Positions 36,804 through 46,492 of a stretch of DNA of 64,000 bases are shown here, in pieces; within the stretch, counting starts at the first letter, position 1, and each line of letters starts with the position of its first letter. The stretch spans positions 1 through 64,000 of the forward strand of contig NZ_CALUTC010000004.1 in NCBI RefSeq assembly GCF_944323605.1. The letters run 5' to 3'. The position numbers and the translations under genes are program-made. Under the pieces are notes generated by a model. That model ran no database searches. It was given only the letters and a program-made list of their open reading frames with translations, and had not been told where the DNA came from. The DNA is from an uncultured Campylobacter sp. GTDB taxonomy: Bacteria > Campylobacterota > Campylobacteria > Campylobacterales > Campylobacteraceae.

Positions 36804-38243
36804 ATGTTAGCTATGGTTTTTGCTCTAGGTTCCATATTTTTACTTGTTTTTATGCTTACAAAGAAAATAAATGCACATATGGCTTTGCTTTTAAGCGGTC
36901 TTTATTGCTTTCTTTGGCTGCTTTATTTAATCTACACCCTTACATAGTTGAGAAAGGTTCTTTAAATTTTGGATTTTTTGACATATTTCAGGTTTTAAAC
37001 CAAAAAATGTCAAGCACCTTAGCGGGTTTAGGCTTGACACTTATGAGTATAGCCGGTTTTTCTGCTTATATGGACCATGTTGGAGCTTCTTACGCACTTT
37101 TTAAGGTTTTTGAAAAGCCTCTTAAGATGGTAAAACAACCCTTGATTTTACTTGTTGTAGCTTATTTTATAGTCCAATTTATGGTCCTTTTTATACCGTC
37201 TCACGCAGGTTTAGGACTTCTTTTAATGGTTACTATGTATCCTATTTTAGTTCGTTCAGGCGTTTCAAAACTATCTGCTTTGAGTGTTATAGCTATTTGT
37301 CAGTATATAGATCATGGACCTGGTTCAGGAAATGTGATATTTGCAGCAAAACAAGCAAATATAGATCCCGCACTTTATTTCGTTAATTACCAGTTACCAA
37401 CTACAATACCTATAATAATTGTCGTTGGAATTTCTATTTATTTTTGTGCCAAATTTTTTGACAAAAGAGAGGGCTTTGTCTTTGATAGAGATGCTGTGGA
37501 AAAAGAATTAAACGAGAGTAAAGGCAAAGAAGAAGAGCTAAAAAAAACCTCCAAAAATTTATGCTATTTTGCCCGTATTGCCACTTTTATTAGTACTTGG
37601 CTTTTCACCGGTTTTAGATAGTATTTTAGTTGCTTTAAACATATTTTCTCAAGAACAAATGAATGAATACGCCAAAACAGCTATACGCACCAATGTTCCT
37701 GTGGCTATGTTTATTTCTACCTTTGTGGCAATAGCCTTTGAAATGATAAGATATAAGAGTGTTGTAGATACTTTAAATTCCATAATGATATTCTTTAAAG
37801 GAATGGGAAATTTATTTGTTATAACTGTTTCTTTGATAGTTTGTGGTCAAGTCTTTGCAGAAGGACTGTTGAATGTAGGCTTTGTTGATATTTTGATAAA
37901 TTTCGCAAAAGATTTAGGTTTTGGTGCTTTTGCCATCATAGTTTTTGTGTCTATGTTGCTTGCCATCTCCGCCTTTTTTATGGGCTCTGGAAATGCTGCA
38001 TTTTTTTCATTTGCCCCTCTTATACCAAATATAGCAAAGTCTTTTTCGCTTGATACTATAACTATGATAGCACCTATTCAAATAATGACGGGTTTTGGTA
38101 GATGTGTAAGCCCTATAGCACCCGCAATATTGGCAATATCAGCTATGGCAAAGGTAAATCCTTTGCAAGTCGTAAAAAGAACAGCTATACCTATGCTTGT
38201 AGCTACTATAACAAATATAATTTGCACGTATATTTATCTGTAA
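36804..38243 (+). pseudogene. DcuC-type C4-dicarboxylate carrier, two frameshifts
   Basis: Three reading-frame pieces make one ~475-residue membrane carrier of the DcuC/anaerobic C4-dicarboxylate family. Piece 1 is ATG 36804 to TAG 36947 (MLAMVFALGSIFLLVFML), piece 2 runs in another frame from ~36902 to 37621 (GFSAYMDHVGASYAL), and piece 3 goes from ~37550 to 38243 (PVLPLLLVLGFSPV, then GSGNAAFFSFAPLIPN). The second break falls at an A8 tract (37541-37548); the first is near 36900-36910. Net shift is zero. Gene decay is likeliest, and a homologous locus is also broken in C. jejuni as I recall. Slippage or sequencing error at the A tract is possible. Confidence 0.8.
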
Positions 38244-38253
38244 GGAGGATAAT

Positions 38254-39414
38254 ATGAAAGAAAAAACCAAATTAATTCACATTGCAAGAGGAGATGAAAC
38301 TTTAGAGGCAAGACCTGTAAATCCGACTGTTATGAGAGCTTCTACTATACTTTTTAAAAATCACGAAGCTTGGCAAAAATACAGAGAGCTAAGAAAAACT
38401 AAAAGAGTTTTAAGTTACGGTGCTCGTGGAACTACTACAAATTTTGAGCTTGAAAAACTTATATGCGAACTTGAAGGTGGATATAGAGCTCAGCTTTTCC
38501 CAACAGGACTTGCAGCACTTGGAATGGTTTTGATGAATTATGCTAGTAAAGACGCACATATACTAATAACAGATGCCATTTATGGACCAGTTAGAGCTAT
38601 TTGTGAAAATTTCTTAGCAAAAATGGGCGTTGAGATTGAATTTTTAAAGGCTGACGCAAGTGATGTGGAGCAAAAGATAAAAGCAAATACAAAGCTTATT
38701 TTATGCGAAAGCCCGGGTTCTATACTTTATGAGATTATAGATTTGCCAAAACTATGCAAGATAGCACATTCTCACAATATACCAGTTGCTATTGATAATA
38801 CATATTCAAGCGGGTATTTTTTAAACCCTTTGAAACTCGGAGTTGATATAAGTGTTATAGCGGCTACAAAGTATCTTGGCGGACATAGCGATGTAATGAT
38901 GGGTATAGTTGTTATAAATGAAAAAGAATGGAAAAATTTTGATAAATTGCCAGAAATTTTAGGCTTTAATGCAAGCCCAGATGATTGTTATTTGGTGCTT
39001 AGAGGTATGAGAACACTTGATGTTAGAATGAGGGCTCACGAAAAAAATGCTAATGAAATTGTTGAATTTTTATCAAGCAGAAAAGAAATAAAAAAGATAT
39101 ATTTTCCAGCTTTAAAAACTCATCAAGGATATGAAATATTTAAAAGGGATCATAAAGGTGCAAACGGTATGGTAACTATAGAATTTGATAAAAGCATAAG
39201 CAAAGAACAAGCTATAAAATTTGTAGATAATCTAGAGCTTTTTTCAATAGGAGCCTCTTGGGGAGGTTATGAGAGCTTAGCTACTGTAACTGTGCCTCCT
39301 AGAACTGTTACTGATTACAGCAAAAGCGGGGTTTTTGTGAGATTTCACATAGGGCTTGAGGATACGCAGGATTTAATAGCTGATTTAAAACAAGCTTTTG
39401 ATAAGATGAAATAA
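38254..39414 (+). CDS. metC: Cys/Met-metabolism PLP enzyme, cystathionine beta-lyase-like
   Basis: A 386-residue fold-type I PLP enzyme of the cystathionine beta-lyase/gamma-synthase family. The PLP-binding lysine is in AATKYLGGHSD (Lys ~206). YGARGTTTNFELE, DNTYSSGYFL, SIGASWGGYESL and the C-terminal RFHIGLED also match. It cleaves C-S bonds of cystathionine or related thioethers to give pyruvate, ammonia and a thiol. This copy is intact with AAGGAGG before the ATG, and sits between two broken genes. Catabolism of another sulfur or dicarboxylic amino acid is possible, so the symbol is tentative. Confidence 0.85.
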   Translation: MKEKTKLIHIARGDETLEARPVNPTVMRASTILFKNHEAWQKYRELRKTKRVLSYGARGTTTNFELEKLICELEGGYRAQLFPTGLAALGMVLMNYASKDAHILITDAIYGPVRAICENFLAKMGVEIEFLKADASDVEQKIKANTKLILCESPGSILYEIIDLPKLCKIAHSHNIPVAIDNTYSSGYFLNPLKLGVDISVIAATKYLGGHSDVMMGIVVINEKEWKNFDKLPEILGFNASPDDCYLVLRGMRTLDVRMRAHEKNANEIVEFLSSRKEIKKIYFPALKTHQGYEIFKRDHKGANGMVTIEFDKSISKEQAIKFVDNLELFSIGASWGGYESLATVTVPPRTVTDYSKSGVFVRFHIGLEDTQDLIADLKQAFDKMK

Positions 39415-39424
39415 AGGAGGATTT

Positions 39425-40791
39425 ATGACAGGAGTTAGCGTTTTTGATATGAGAATTTTACAAGATTCTTGGAGCACAAAGGCTATGCGTGATGTTTTTA
39501 GCGAGGAAAATAGAATTCAAAAATGGCTAGATGTAGAAGCTGCTCTTGCAAAATCTCAAGCTAGTCTTGGCATAATACCGCAAAAAGCAGCCGATGAGAT
39601 AGCTAAAAAAGCCTTTTTTAAATTTATGGATATGGATTTTATCTTTGCTGAGTTTAAAAAGACAAAACATCCTTTAGTGCCTACTGTTAGAGGGCTTGAA
39701 AAGGCTTGTGAAAATGGCTTTGGAGAATTTGTGCATTTTGGAGTTACAACCCAAGACATCATAGATACAGGACTTGTTTTGCAGTTTAAAGAGGGCTTAA
39801 AACTTATAAAAGAAAAGCTAAAAGATATAGCTAAATCCCTAAAAAATATAGCCAGTGAGCATAAAAACACGGCTATGATGGGAAGAACCCTTGCCTTACA
39901 AGCCTTGCCTATCACTTTTGGACACAAGGTAGCCATTTGGCTTAGTGAGCTTGCTAGGCATTATGATAGGATAGAAGAGCTTGAAAAAAGACTTTATGTA
40001 GGCTCTATAGTAGGAGCTGTTGGCACTAAGGCAAGTTTAAGTGATAAATGCAATGAGGTAGAAAGGCTTACACTTGAGAGTTTAGGACTTTGTGTGCCTG
40101 ATATTTCTTGGCAACCAGCAAGGGATAGATTTATAGAACTTGGCTTTGTTTTAGGAAACATAAATGCCACCTTTAACAAAATAGCTCATCAAATTTTACT
40201 CCTAGCACATAATGAAATAGACGAGTTAGCAGAGCCTTTTGGCAAGGGTCAAGTTGGAAGCTCAACTATGCCACACAAAAAAATCCAGCCCTAAGCGAAA
40301 ATGCCGTAACAGTAAGCAATACCTTTAAATCAAATTTAGCTATCTTAAGCGATATAGAAAGACACGAGCACGAAAGAGATGGACAGGTTTGGAAGATGGA
40401 GTGGAAACTTTTACCTGAAATGTTTTTAATGCTTTCTGTAGTGCTTGAAAATATGGCCTTTGTTTTGGCTGATTTAGATGTTAAAAAAGAGCAAATGAAA
40501 AGGAATTTAAACACCTTAAAAGGCTTTGTCTTAGCTGAAAGAATTATGTTTGCCCTAAGCGATACTTACGGTAAGCAACACGCACACGAGATAGTGTATG
40601 AAAATGCTATGCGTGGCATGGAGAAAAATTTAAGCTTTAAAGAAGTTTTACTAGAAGATGAAAGAGTTAGTAAAATTTTAGATGAAAAGGCACTTGATGA
40701 GTTAATGGACGCTAGTACTTATGTGGGTTATGCGCCAAAACTTGTTGATGAGTTTTTAGAAAAAATATCCTCAGCAAAAATTTTAAATTAG
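39425..40791 (+). pseudogene. Fumarase/aspartase-superfamily lyase (PurB-like), frameshifted
   Basis: Two frames together encode one ~455-residue lyase. The first (39425-40294) has SWSTKAMRDVFSE, TQDIIDTG and GSSTMPHKK, then runs out of frame; the second (open from ~40285, ending 40791) continues ALSENAVTVSN and KMEWKLLPEMF. The break is in the catalytic signature GSSxMPxKxNP: A7 at 40277-40283 reads HKKIQP, while one more A would restore HKKNPA. The family performs C-N or C-O eliminations releasing fumarate. A separate purB would be expected elsewhere. One-base slippage, decay or base-calling error all fit. Confidence 0.85.
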
Positions 40792-40799
40792 GAAAAGAG

Positions 40800-42140
40800 A
40801 TGTTTTACAGCCAACACTTAGCCTCCTTTATCTTAGATACAAAAGAAATACCAGCTGAGGTAAAAAACAGAGCAAAAGAATTAATGCTAGATAGCATAGG
40901 AACAGCCCTAGCTGCCTCTAAGGAACAAAGCGTTTTAAGAGCTTTTGAGGCTTTTAAGGCCATGTCCTCTAAGGAGGCAAAGGAGGCTAAAATTTGGTTT
41001 AGCGATGAAAGCATAGAAGCACAATATGCTGCTATGTTAAATGGCTTTGCTGCTCACGCTCTTGATTATGATGATACTCATACAGAGGCTATCTTACACG
41101 CTAGTGCCATACTCACGCCACTTTGTCTTACTTGGGGCTTTAGCATTGGTGCTGATGGGGATAAAATTCTAAGAGCCTTTGTTTTGGGCTGGGAGATAGG
41201 TGCTAGGCTAGGCGTAGCCTCTAAGGGAAGCTTTCATAAAAGAGGCTTTCACACTACAGCCTTGTGCGGAACTTATGCAGCCACTGTAGCTTCTGCAATA
41301 CTTCTTGATTTAAACGAAGAAGAGCTTATAAATGCACTCGGTATAGCAGCTTCATTTTCTGCAGGCATAAATGAGTTTTTGTCAAATGGTTCAAATTCAA
41401 AGCTTTTGCATATAGCAAATGCCATTAGAAATGGAATTTTCATAGCAAAATTAGCCAAAGCAAAGCTTAGTGGTCCTTTGAGTGTTTTTGAGGGCAGGGA
41501 TAATTTTTTTCGTGCCTTTGGTATAGAACAAGATTGTGATAAAGATGTCCTTGTAAAAGAGCTTGGCAAAAGCTATGCCGTAATGCAAGTATCTATAAAG
41601 CCTTACCCAACCTGTCATTTTGCACATGGTTTTATAGACTGTGCTTTAGAATTAAGAAATGAGGGCTTTAAAGACGAGGATATAAAAAGCATAAAATGCT
41701 TCGTAGATGAAGTTCCAATAAGCTTTATTTGCGATCCACTTGATAAAAAATACGAGCCAAAAAGTGCTTATGAGGCTAAATTTTCTATGCCTTTTTTATT
41801 TGCCTTAGCCTTTAAAGATGGCTTTTTATCTCTTAAATCCTTAGAAAATTTAAACAGAGAAGATGTTTTAAGCTTTGCTAAGAAAATTTCTTATGAAAAA
41901 AGAGCATCAAGTGGCTTTCCAAAGTATTTTCCCGGACATTTAGAGGCTATTTTAAAAGACGGTAAAATTATAAAAAAAGATGTCTTTGTAAATAAAGGAA
42001 ATTTTGATAATCCCTTAAGTTTTGATGAATTAAAAGAAAAATTTTTGTCTAATGCAAAAATATCTATTAGCGAGGCTAAGGCATTAGAGCTTATAAAACA
42101 GATTGAAAATTTAGAAAATTTAAAGACCTTTTTTGTTTGA
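40800..42140 (+). CDS. MmgE/PrpD-family dehydratase/epimerase-like protein
   Basis: A 446-residue intact member of the MmgE/PrpD family. Segments are NGFAAHALDYDDTHTEAILHASA (split here by function: DDTH and HAS lie in the active site), FHTTALCGTYAA, and KPYPTCHFAHGFID. Family members include 2-methylcitrate dehydratase, cis-aconitate decarboxylase and iminodisuccinate epimerase. It starts 8 bases after the lyase and ends the ridA operon. With a fumarate-releasing lyase and a dicarboxylate carrier next door, an epimerase or dehydratase acting on an amino-dicarboxylate is a reasonable inference but unproven. Confidence 0.85.
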   Translation: MFYSQHLASFILDTKEIPAEVKNRAKELMLDSIGTALAASKEQSVLRAFEAFKAMSSKEAKEAKIWFSDESIEAQYAAMLNGFAAHALDYDDTHTEAILHASAILTPLCLTWGFSIGADGDKILRAFVLGWEIGARLGVASKGSFHKRGFHTTALCGTYAATVASAILLDLNEEELINALGIAASFSAGINEFLSNGSNSKLLHIANAIRNGIFIAKLAKAKLSGPLSVFEGRDNFFRAFGIEQDCDKDVLVKELGKSYAVMQVSIKPYPTCHFAHGFIDCALELRNEGFKDEDIKSIKCFVDEVPISFICDPLDKKYEPKSAYEAKFSMPFLFALAFKDGFLSLKSLENLNREDVLSFAKKISYEKRASSGFPKYFPGHLEAILKDGKIIKKDVFVNKGNFDNPLSFDELKEKFLSNAKISISEAKALELIKQIENLENLKTFFV

Positions 42141-42195
42141 TTTACTAAAATTTTAGTATTATTTACAAAATAACCTTATTTTAAAGGACTAAGTA

Positions 42196-43140
42196 ATGAA
42201 AAAGATACTTTTTATAAGCACATTTTTTGCTTCTGTTTTAATGGCTTATGATGCAGAACAAATAGCTGATATGTTTTTTAAATTAAATCCTAGTGCGGAA
42301 AAAAACAAAGTAAAGCCAAACCATACCAAAGGTTTTTGTGCTAGCGGAAGCTTTGTTCCTAGTAAGGATATAAATAAGAAAGTAGATATAGGCATACTTA
42401 AAAGCGATTCTATACCTGCTGATTTGCGTTATTCTTTAGGTGGTGCTGAAATGAATGATAAAAGCAAAACCAGAGGTTTAGCTTTAAATTTAAGCTCTGC
42501 TAATGAAGTATGGACTATGGTTATGACAAATGCAGAGATAAATTTTGCAAAAGATGCTAATGAATTTGGGCGGTTTTTTGAGATGAAAATTCCTGTAAAT
42601 GGCAAGGTAGATACAGATAAGATAAAAAAGCTTACTAATGAAGTAAAATCTTATAAACAGTTTGCAGAATACACCAGCAAAATGGGTGTGAGTAGAAGCG
42701 TCGCAAACACGCCTTTTTATAGCACTCATACCTTTTTTGTAAAAGATGCAAAGACTAAGAAAATGAGAGCTGTTAAGTGGAAATTTGTGCCTGTTGAGGG
42801 GATTAAAAATTTAAGCAAGGAAGAGGAAAAAAGCTTTTCTAAGGATTTTTTAAGAGCTGACTTTGAAAAGAGGATGAAAGACTCTAAGCCATTTGCTTAT
42901 GATATGTATTTAATATACGCAAATAAAAATGATATTATAGATGATACTACAGCTCTTTGGACTGGAAAACATAGGGAAGTTTTGGTTGGAAGATTAACTG
43001 TTAATAAAGACGAGAAAGAAAGTTGCGATAAAACCGTTTATTTTCCTTCTAATCTATCAAGCGGTGTAGAGCCTCCAAAAGATCCTTTATTTGATCTTAG
43101 AAATCAAGTCTATGCTATAACTTTTGGTGCTAGACAATGA
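42196..43140 (+). CDS. Periplasmic catalase-like haem peroxidase (SrpA type)
   Basis: A 314-residue exported protein with a signal peptide ending near VLMAYDA. It keeps the minimal catalase core: NHTKGFCASGSF, where His in the NH(T/A)KG motif is the distal haem histidine, RGLALNLSS, NTPFYSTHTFFVKD and the C-terminal DPLFDLRNQVYAITF. It is about 40% shorter than true catalases, as in SrpA-like catalase-related peroxidases. It probably detoxifies peroxide in the periplasm. AAAGGA precedes ATG 42196, and a 4-base ATGA overlap couples it to the cupin gene. Confidence 0.88.
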   Translation: MKKILFISTFFASVLMAYDAEQIADMFFKLNPSAEKNKVKPNHTKGFCASGSFVPSKDINKKVDIGILKSDSIPADLRYSLGGAEMNDKSKTRGLALNLSSANEVWTMVMTNAEINFAKDANEFGRFFEMKIPVNGKVDTDKIKKLTNEVKSYKQFAEYTSKMGVSRSVANTPFYSTHTFFVKDAKTKKMRAVKWKFVPVEGIKNLSKEEEKSFSKDFLRADFEKRMKDSKPFAYDMYLIYANKNDIIDDTTALWTGKHREVLVGRLTVNKDEKESCDKTVYFPSNLSSGVEPPKDPLFDLRNQVYAITFGARQ

Positions 43141-43478
43141 ATTTTAAACTTATATCCTGGTCAAATGATGATTTTAGCACGGATGTGAAAATATCTGTGC
43201 TAAGCGAAAATCAAAGCTCTAAAGATATTCAAATCATAATGCCTAAAAATTCTGTAATGAAAGAGCATAAGGCACCATTTGATATAACTGTGCAAGTTTT
43301 AAAGGGTTGTATAGACTTTGGAATAGATGATAAGCTTTTAAGATTAAATGAGCTTGATATGATAGCAGTTCTTGCAAATGTGCCACATTCTTTGATGGCA
43401 AATGAAGATAGTATTATAAGGCTAAATTTATCAAAAAAAGATGATGTAAGCAGGGTTAGTAAAATTTTAAATCTTTAG
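43137..43478 (+). CDS. Cupin-fold protein
   Basis: A 113-residue single-domain cupin. The first motif is degenerate: MKEHKAPFDITVQVLKGCIDFGID has a metal-type His followed by a beta strand and the Gly, and the second, VLANVPHSLMANEDS, carries the second histidine. Small cupins of this kind bind metals or sense small molecules; no substrate can be named. It is coupled to the catalase-like gene by ATGA, which suggests a shared oxidative-stress role. No signal peptide, so it is cytoplasmic. Confidence 0.8.
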   Translation: MNFKLISWSNDDFSTDVKISVLSENQSSKDIQIIMPKNSVMKEHKAPFDITVQVLKGCIDFGIDDKLLRLNELDMIAVLANVPHSLMANEDSIIRLNLSKKDDVSRVSKILNL

Positions 43479-43527
43479 CTTGTTGTAGCATTTTTTAGAT
43501 AGAATTTTGCTTTTTAAAGGGCAAAAT

Positions 43528-45453
43528 GTGAAAAAATTTCTAAATTCTTTATCTTATGGGCTTTGTGAAAGTGATGTAAAGCAGTCTTTTAAATCCATAC
43601 TAAGAGAGCTTTTAAATCTTGAAGTTATAAAAAAGCATAAAAATACTTTTTATCTTAACAATTCTTTTGTTTTTGGCACTGTTGATGTATCAAATAAAGG
43701 CATAGGTTTTTTACAAGCACTTGATAAAGATGATAAAAAAGATGATTTGCGTATAGATGATTTAAAAGGTGCAAACTATGGCGATATAGTTGTTTGTAAA
43801 ATTTTACACTCTAAAAAGAAAAAAACTTTTGCTAGGGTTGTTTCTGTCCTTTACAGAGCTAGAAAAACTTCTCTTGTGATAACGAAGGCCTTTGGAAAAA
43901 ATGTCCTTGCTACAAATTTCAAAACAGGATTAACAGTGCCAATAAAAGCAAGTGCTAAATCTTTAAAAGCTTTGCCTCTTGGGACTGTTTTAAAAATAGA
44001 AAACGCAAACAATGAAGTTATAGAGGTGTTAGGGCATATAGATGATGAAAAAATTGATGAAAAAATATCTTTAGCTTTATTTGATAAAAATGAAGATTTT
44101 TCTTTGCAGTGCCTAAAAGAAGCAGAAGCAAACGGGGATTTCGTTGATGTTAGTATGTATGAAAATAGAATAGATTTAAGAAATATGAATTTTTGCACCA
44201 TAGATCCAGTAGATGCAAAAGACTTTGATGACGCTATTTTTTATGATAGCGATAAAAGAGAGCTTTTTGTAGCTATCGCAGATGTCAGCGAATATGTGTA
44301 TCCTTACAGTGCCCTTGATAAAGAAGCATTGCAAAGAGGATTTTCTATATATTTTCCTCATAAAGCAGTTGCTATGTTGCCAAAAAATTTAAGTGAAAAT
44401 ATATGTTCTTTAAAACCTTTAGAAGATAGATTGGTCTTTGTTTTTAAGTTGAGTTTTGATGAAAATTTTTATCTTATTAAAGAGGAGCTTTTTGAAGGTA
44501 TTATTAATTCAAAACGAAGATTTAATTATGATGAAGTAGATGAATACTTTATCAAAAAGATGGATTTAAAAGAATTTAACTATCTTTACGAGCTTAAAAA
44601 ACTTAGTTCTATTTTGCGTAAAGAAAGGCTTAAAAATGCCTTTGACTTTAGAACGAAGGAATTAAGATTAATAATAGATGATAAGCACAATTTACTTAGC
44701 ACAAGATATGAAAGCGATACCCCGTCCCACCAGCTCATAGAAGACTGTATGCTTTTAGCAAATAAAGCAGCAGCAAGGCTTATAGAAAAGGGAGTGTTTA
44801 GAAATCACGGTGCTATGGATATTAAAAAGGTAAAAAAGCTACTTGTAGAATTAGCTAGTATAGGCATAGATGTGAAATTTAAGGCGGATTTAAGAGAATT
44901 CATAAAAGATATACAGTCTCTAGCAAATGAGTTAAATTTAAGAGATGAGGTAGATAAATTAATCATAAAATCCCAAAAAAAAGCACATTATTCAAGCTCT
45001 AATGAGGGGCATTTTGGTTTAGGATTTGATAGATATACTCACTTCACAAGCCCTATAAGAAGATATCCTGATTTGCTTTTACACAGACTTTTAAAGGCAA
45101 AGCTTAAAAATGATGAAAAGCTTTTTTCGTATCTTTTATTAGACATAGATGATAGTTGTGAAAATTTGAGTATTTTAGAAAGAGAAGCTGATAAGGTAGC
45201 TCTTGATTTTATGGATAGAAAATTTGCTAGATGGGCTAAAAAAAATATAGGAAAAAAAGTAATGGCAACTGTTATTGAAAACTCACATATCTGTATAGCC
45301 AAGCTTGATGATGAGTTAAAAGGTGCCTTGCTTTATATAAACAATACAAAAGAGTTAAATTTGCTAGAAAAAGTTTTACTTGAAATAAGTGATGTTGATA
45401 TAATTTATGCTAAAATTTTTGCCAAATTTATAAAGAGGTGCGATAATGTATAG
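43528..45453 (+). CDS. rnr: Ribonuclease R/RNase II-family exoribonuclease
   Basis: A 641-residue processive 3'-to-5' exoribonuclease. The RNB core shows CTIDPVDAKDFDDAIFY, with the acidic cluster that binds catalytic metals, and HFTSPIRRYPDLLLHR towards the C-terminus. Cold-shock-like OB domains occupy the N-terminal ~170 residues. The chosen start is GTG 43528 with AAAGGG six bases upstream; an in-frame TTG at 43507 lies too close to the site. The C-terminal S1 domain looks short and lacks the lysine-rich tail of E. coli RNase R. It overlaps holA by 8 bases. Confidence 0.93.
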   Translation: MKKFLNSLSYGLCESDVKQSFKSILRELLNLEVIKKHKNTFYLNNSFVFGTVDVSNKGIGFLQALDKDDKKDDLRIDDLKGANYGDIVVCKILHSKKKKTFARVVSVLYRARKTSLVITKAFGKNVLATNFKTGLTVPIKASAKSLKALPLGTVLKIENANNEVIEVLGHIDDEKIDEKISLALFDKNEDFSLQCLKEAEANGDFVDVSMYENRIDLRNMNFCTIDPVDAKDFDDAIFYDSDKRELFVAIADVSEYVYPYSALDKEALQRGFSIYFPHKAVAMLPKNLSENICSLKPLEDRLVFVFKLSFDENFYLIKEELFEGIINSKRRFNYDEVDEYFIKKMDLKEFNYLYELKKLSSILRKERLKNAFDFRTKELRLIIDDKHNLLSTRYESDTPSHQLIEDCMLLANKAAARLIEKGVFRNHGAMDIKKVKKLLVELASIGIDVKFKADLREFIKDIQSLANELNLRDEVDKLIIKSQKKAHYSSSNEGHFGLGFDRYTHFTSPIRRYPDLLLHRLLKAKLKNDEKLFSYLLLDIDDSCENLSILEREADKVALDFMDRKFARWAKKNIGKKVMATVIENSHICIAKLDDELKGALLYINNTKELNLLEKVLLEISDVDIIYAKIFAKFIKRCDNV

Positions 45454-46411
45454 AAAGGATTTGCAAAGACTTCTTGGCGGGGATTACTTGCCAAATTTTT
45501 TCGCACTTTATGGTGCTGATAATTTTCAAATAGAGCTTTTTGCAAATTCTATCAAGGATAAATTTAAAAGCGATGAAATTTTAAGTGTTTATTTTGATGA
45601 GTATGATTATGAAACTGTGCATAATTATATTTCACATTCATCTTTGTTTTCTGACAAAAAAATACTTGAGATAAAAACTAGCAAAAAACTTCCAAAAAAA
45701 GATATTGAGAATTTAATAAAAATATGCAAACAAGATAAAGATAAGTTATTTCTTTTAGAGCTTTACGATGAGGCTTCAAAACAAACGGAGTTAGAAAAAA
45801 TTTTTGAAAACAATTTCGCTAGATTCTTTAAGCCAGCAAATGCAAAGGAGGCTGTAGAGCTTTTAAGCCTTAAGGCAAAAATTGAAAATATAAAAGCAAC
45901 CCAAAATGCACTTTATCTTTTGTATGAAAATTTTGATGAAAATTTATATCTTTGTGCCGCTGAACTTAATAAATTTAAAAATTTAAGCATAGATGAAAAT
46001 ACTGTAAAAGAGCATTGTTTTAGTTTGTCTGTAAGTAGTTTTGATTCCTTTTTTGAAAAGATGCTACAAGACAAAGATTTAGCAAGTGATTTGGAAAAAA
46101 TAATTGAAAATTTTAACGAGATTGCATTGATTTCTGCTTTAAATTCGAATTTTTATAGACTTTTTAAAATTGTTTTATATGCTAAAATAAATGGAAAAGT
46201 AGATTTTAAAGATATTTTTGGATACACACCGCCTCCACAAGTTGCAAATACACTGCAAAATCAAGCTTTTATGATAAGACTAAGTCAGTATAAAGAGATA
46301 TTTTTCTTGCTTTTAAATAGCGAATATGAGCTTAAAACAAAAGCTAAATTAAGCAAAAAAGAATTTGTTATAGCTATGTTTTTGAATTTAAAAAAGATAT
46401 TAAAAGCTTAA
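45446..46411 (+). CDS. holA: DNA polymerase III delta subunit
   Basis: A 321-residue clamp-loader subunit that opens the beta clamp. The N-terminal AAA+-like module lacks a Walker A loop, as expected of delta; it has FFALYGADNFQIELF near the clamp-binding region and SLFSDKKILEIKTSKKLPK, diagnostic of delta. The C-terminal helical collar is also present. The match to E. coli HolA is weak by eye, but length, layout and position after rnr agree with Campylobacter. ATG 45446 lies inside the end of rnr. Confidence 0.82.
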   Translation: MYRKDLQRLLGGDYLPNFFALYGADNFQIELFANSIKDKFKSDEILSVYFDEYDYETVHNYISHSSLFSDKKILEIKTSKKLPKKDIENLIKICKQDKDKLFLLELYDEASKQTELEKIFENNFARFFKPANAKEAVELLSLKAKIENIKATQNALYLLYENFDENLYLCAAELNKFKNLSIDENTVKEHCFSLSVSSFDSFFEKMLQDKDLASDLEKIIENFNEIALISALNSNFYRLFKIVLYAKINGKVDFKDIFGYTPPPQVANTLQNQAFMIRLSQYKEIFFLLLNSEYELKTKAKLSKKEFVIAMFLNLKKILKA

Positions 46412-46450
46412 ATTAAAGAAATATTTGCTAAAATGAAAGCTTTATTTTAT

Positions 46451-46486
46451 CCTTGCCTATGAAAATAGGCTTAATATCCACAAGGA
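46451..46486 (+). promoter_or_regulatory. Probable S6:S18-binding leader of rpsF
   Basis: CCTTG (46451-46455) can pair with CAAGG (46481-46485) and, inside it, CCTAT with ATAGG, leaving an unpaired 3' bulge TTAATATCCA. The outer stem includes the AAGGAG ribosome binding site of rpsF. This is the shape of the known autoregulatory leader where the S6:S18 complex binds a CC-containing bulge and shuts off its own operon. Confidence 0.65.
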
Positions 46487-46492
46487 GAATAT

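Noticed and set aside
37541-40283. Treating all A-tract frameshifts simply as sequencing errors
   Set aside because: A-tract miscalls cannot be excluded, but the first carrier break is not in a long homopolymer and the homologous C. jejuni locus is also degenerate as I recall, so they are reported as probable pseudogenes.
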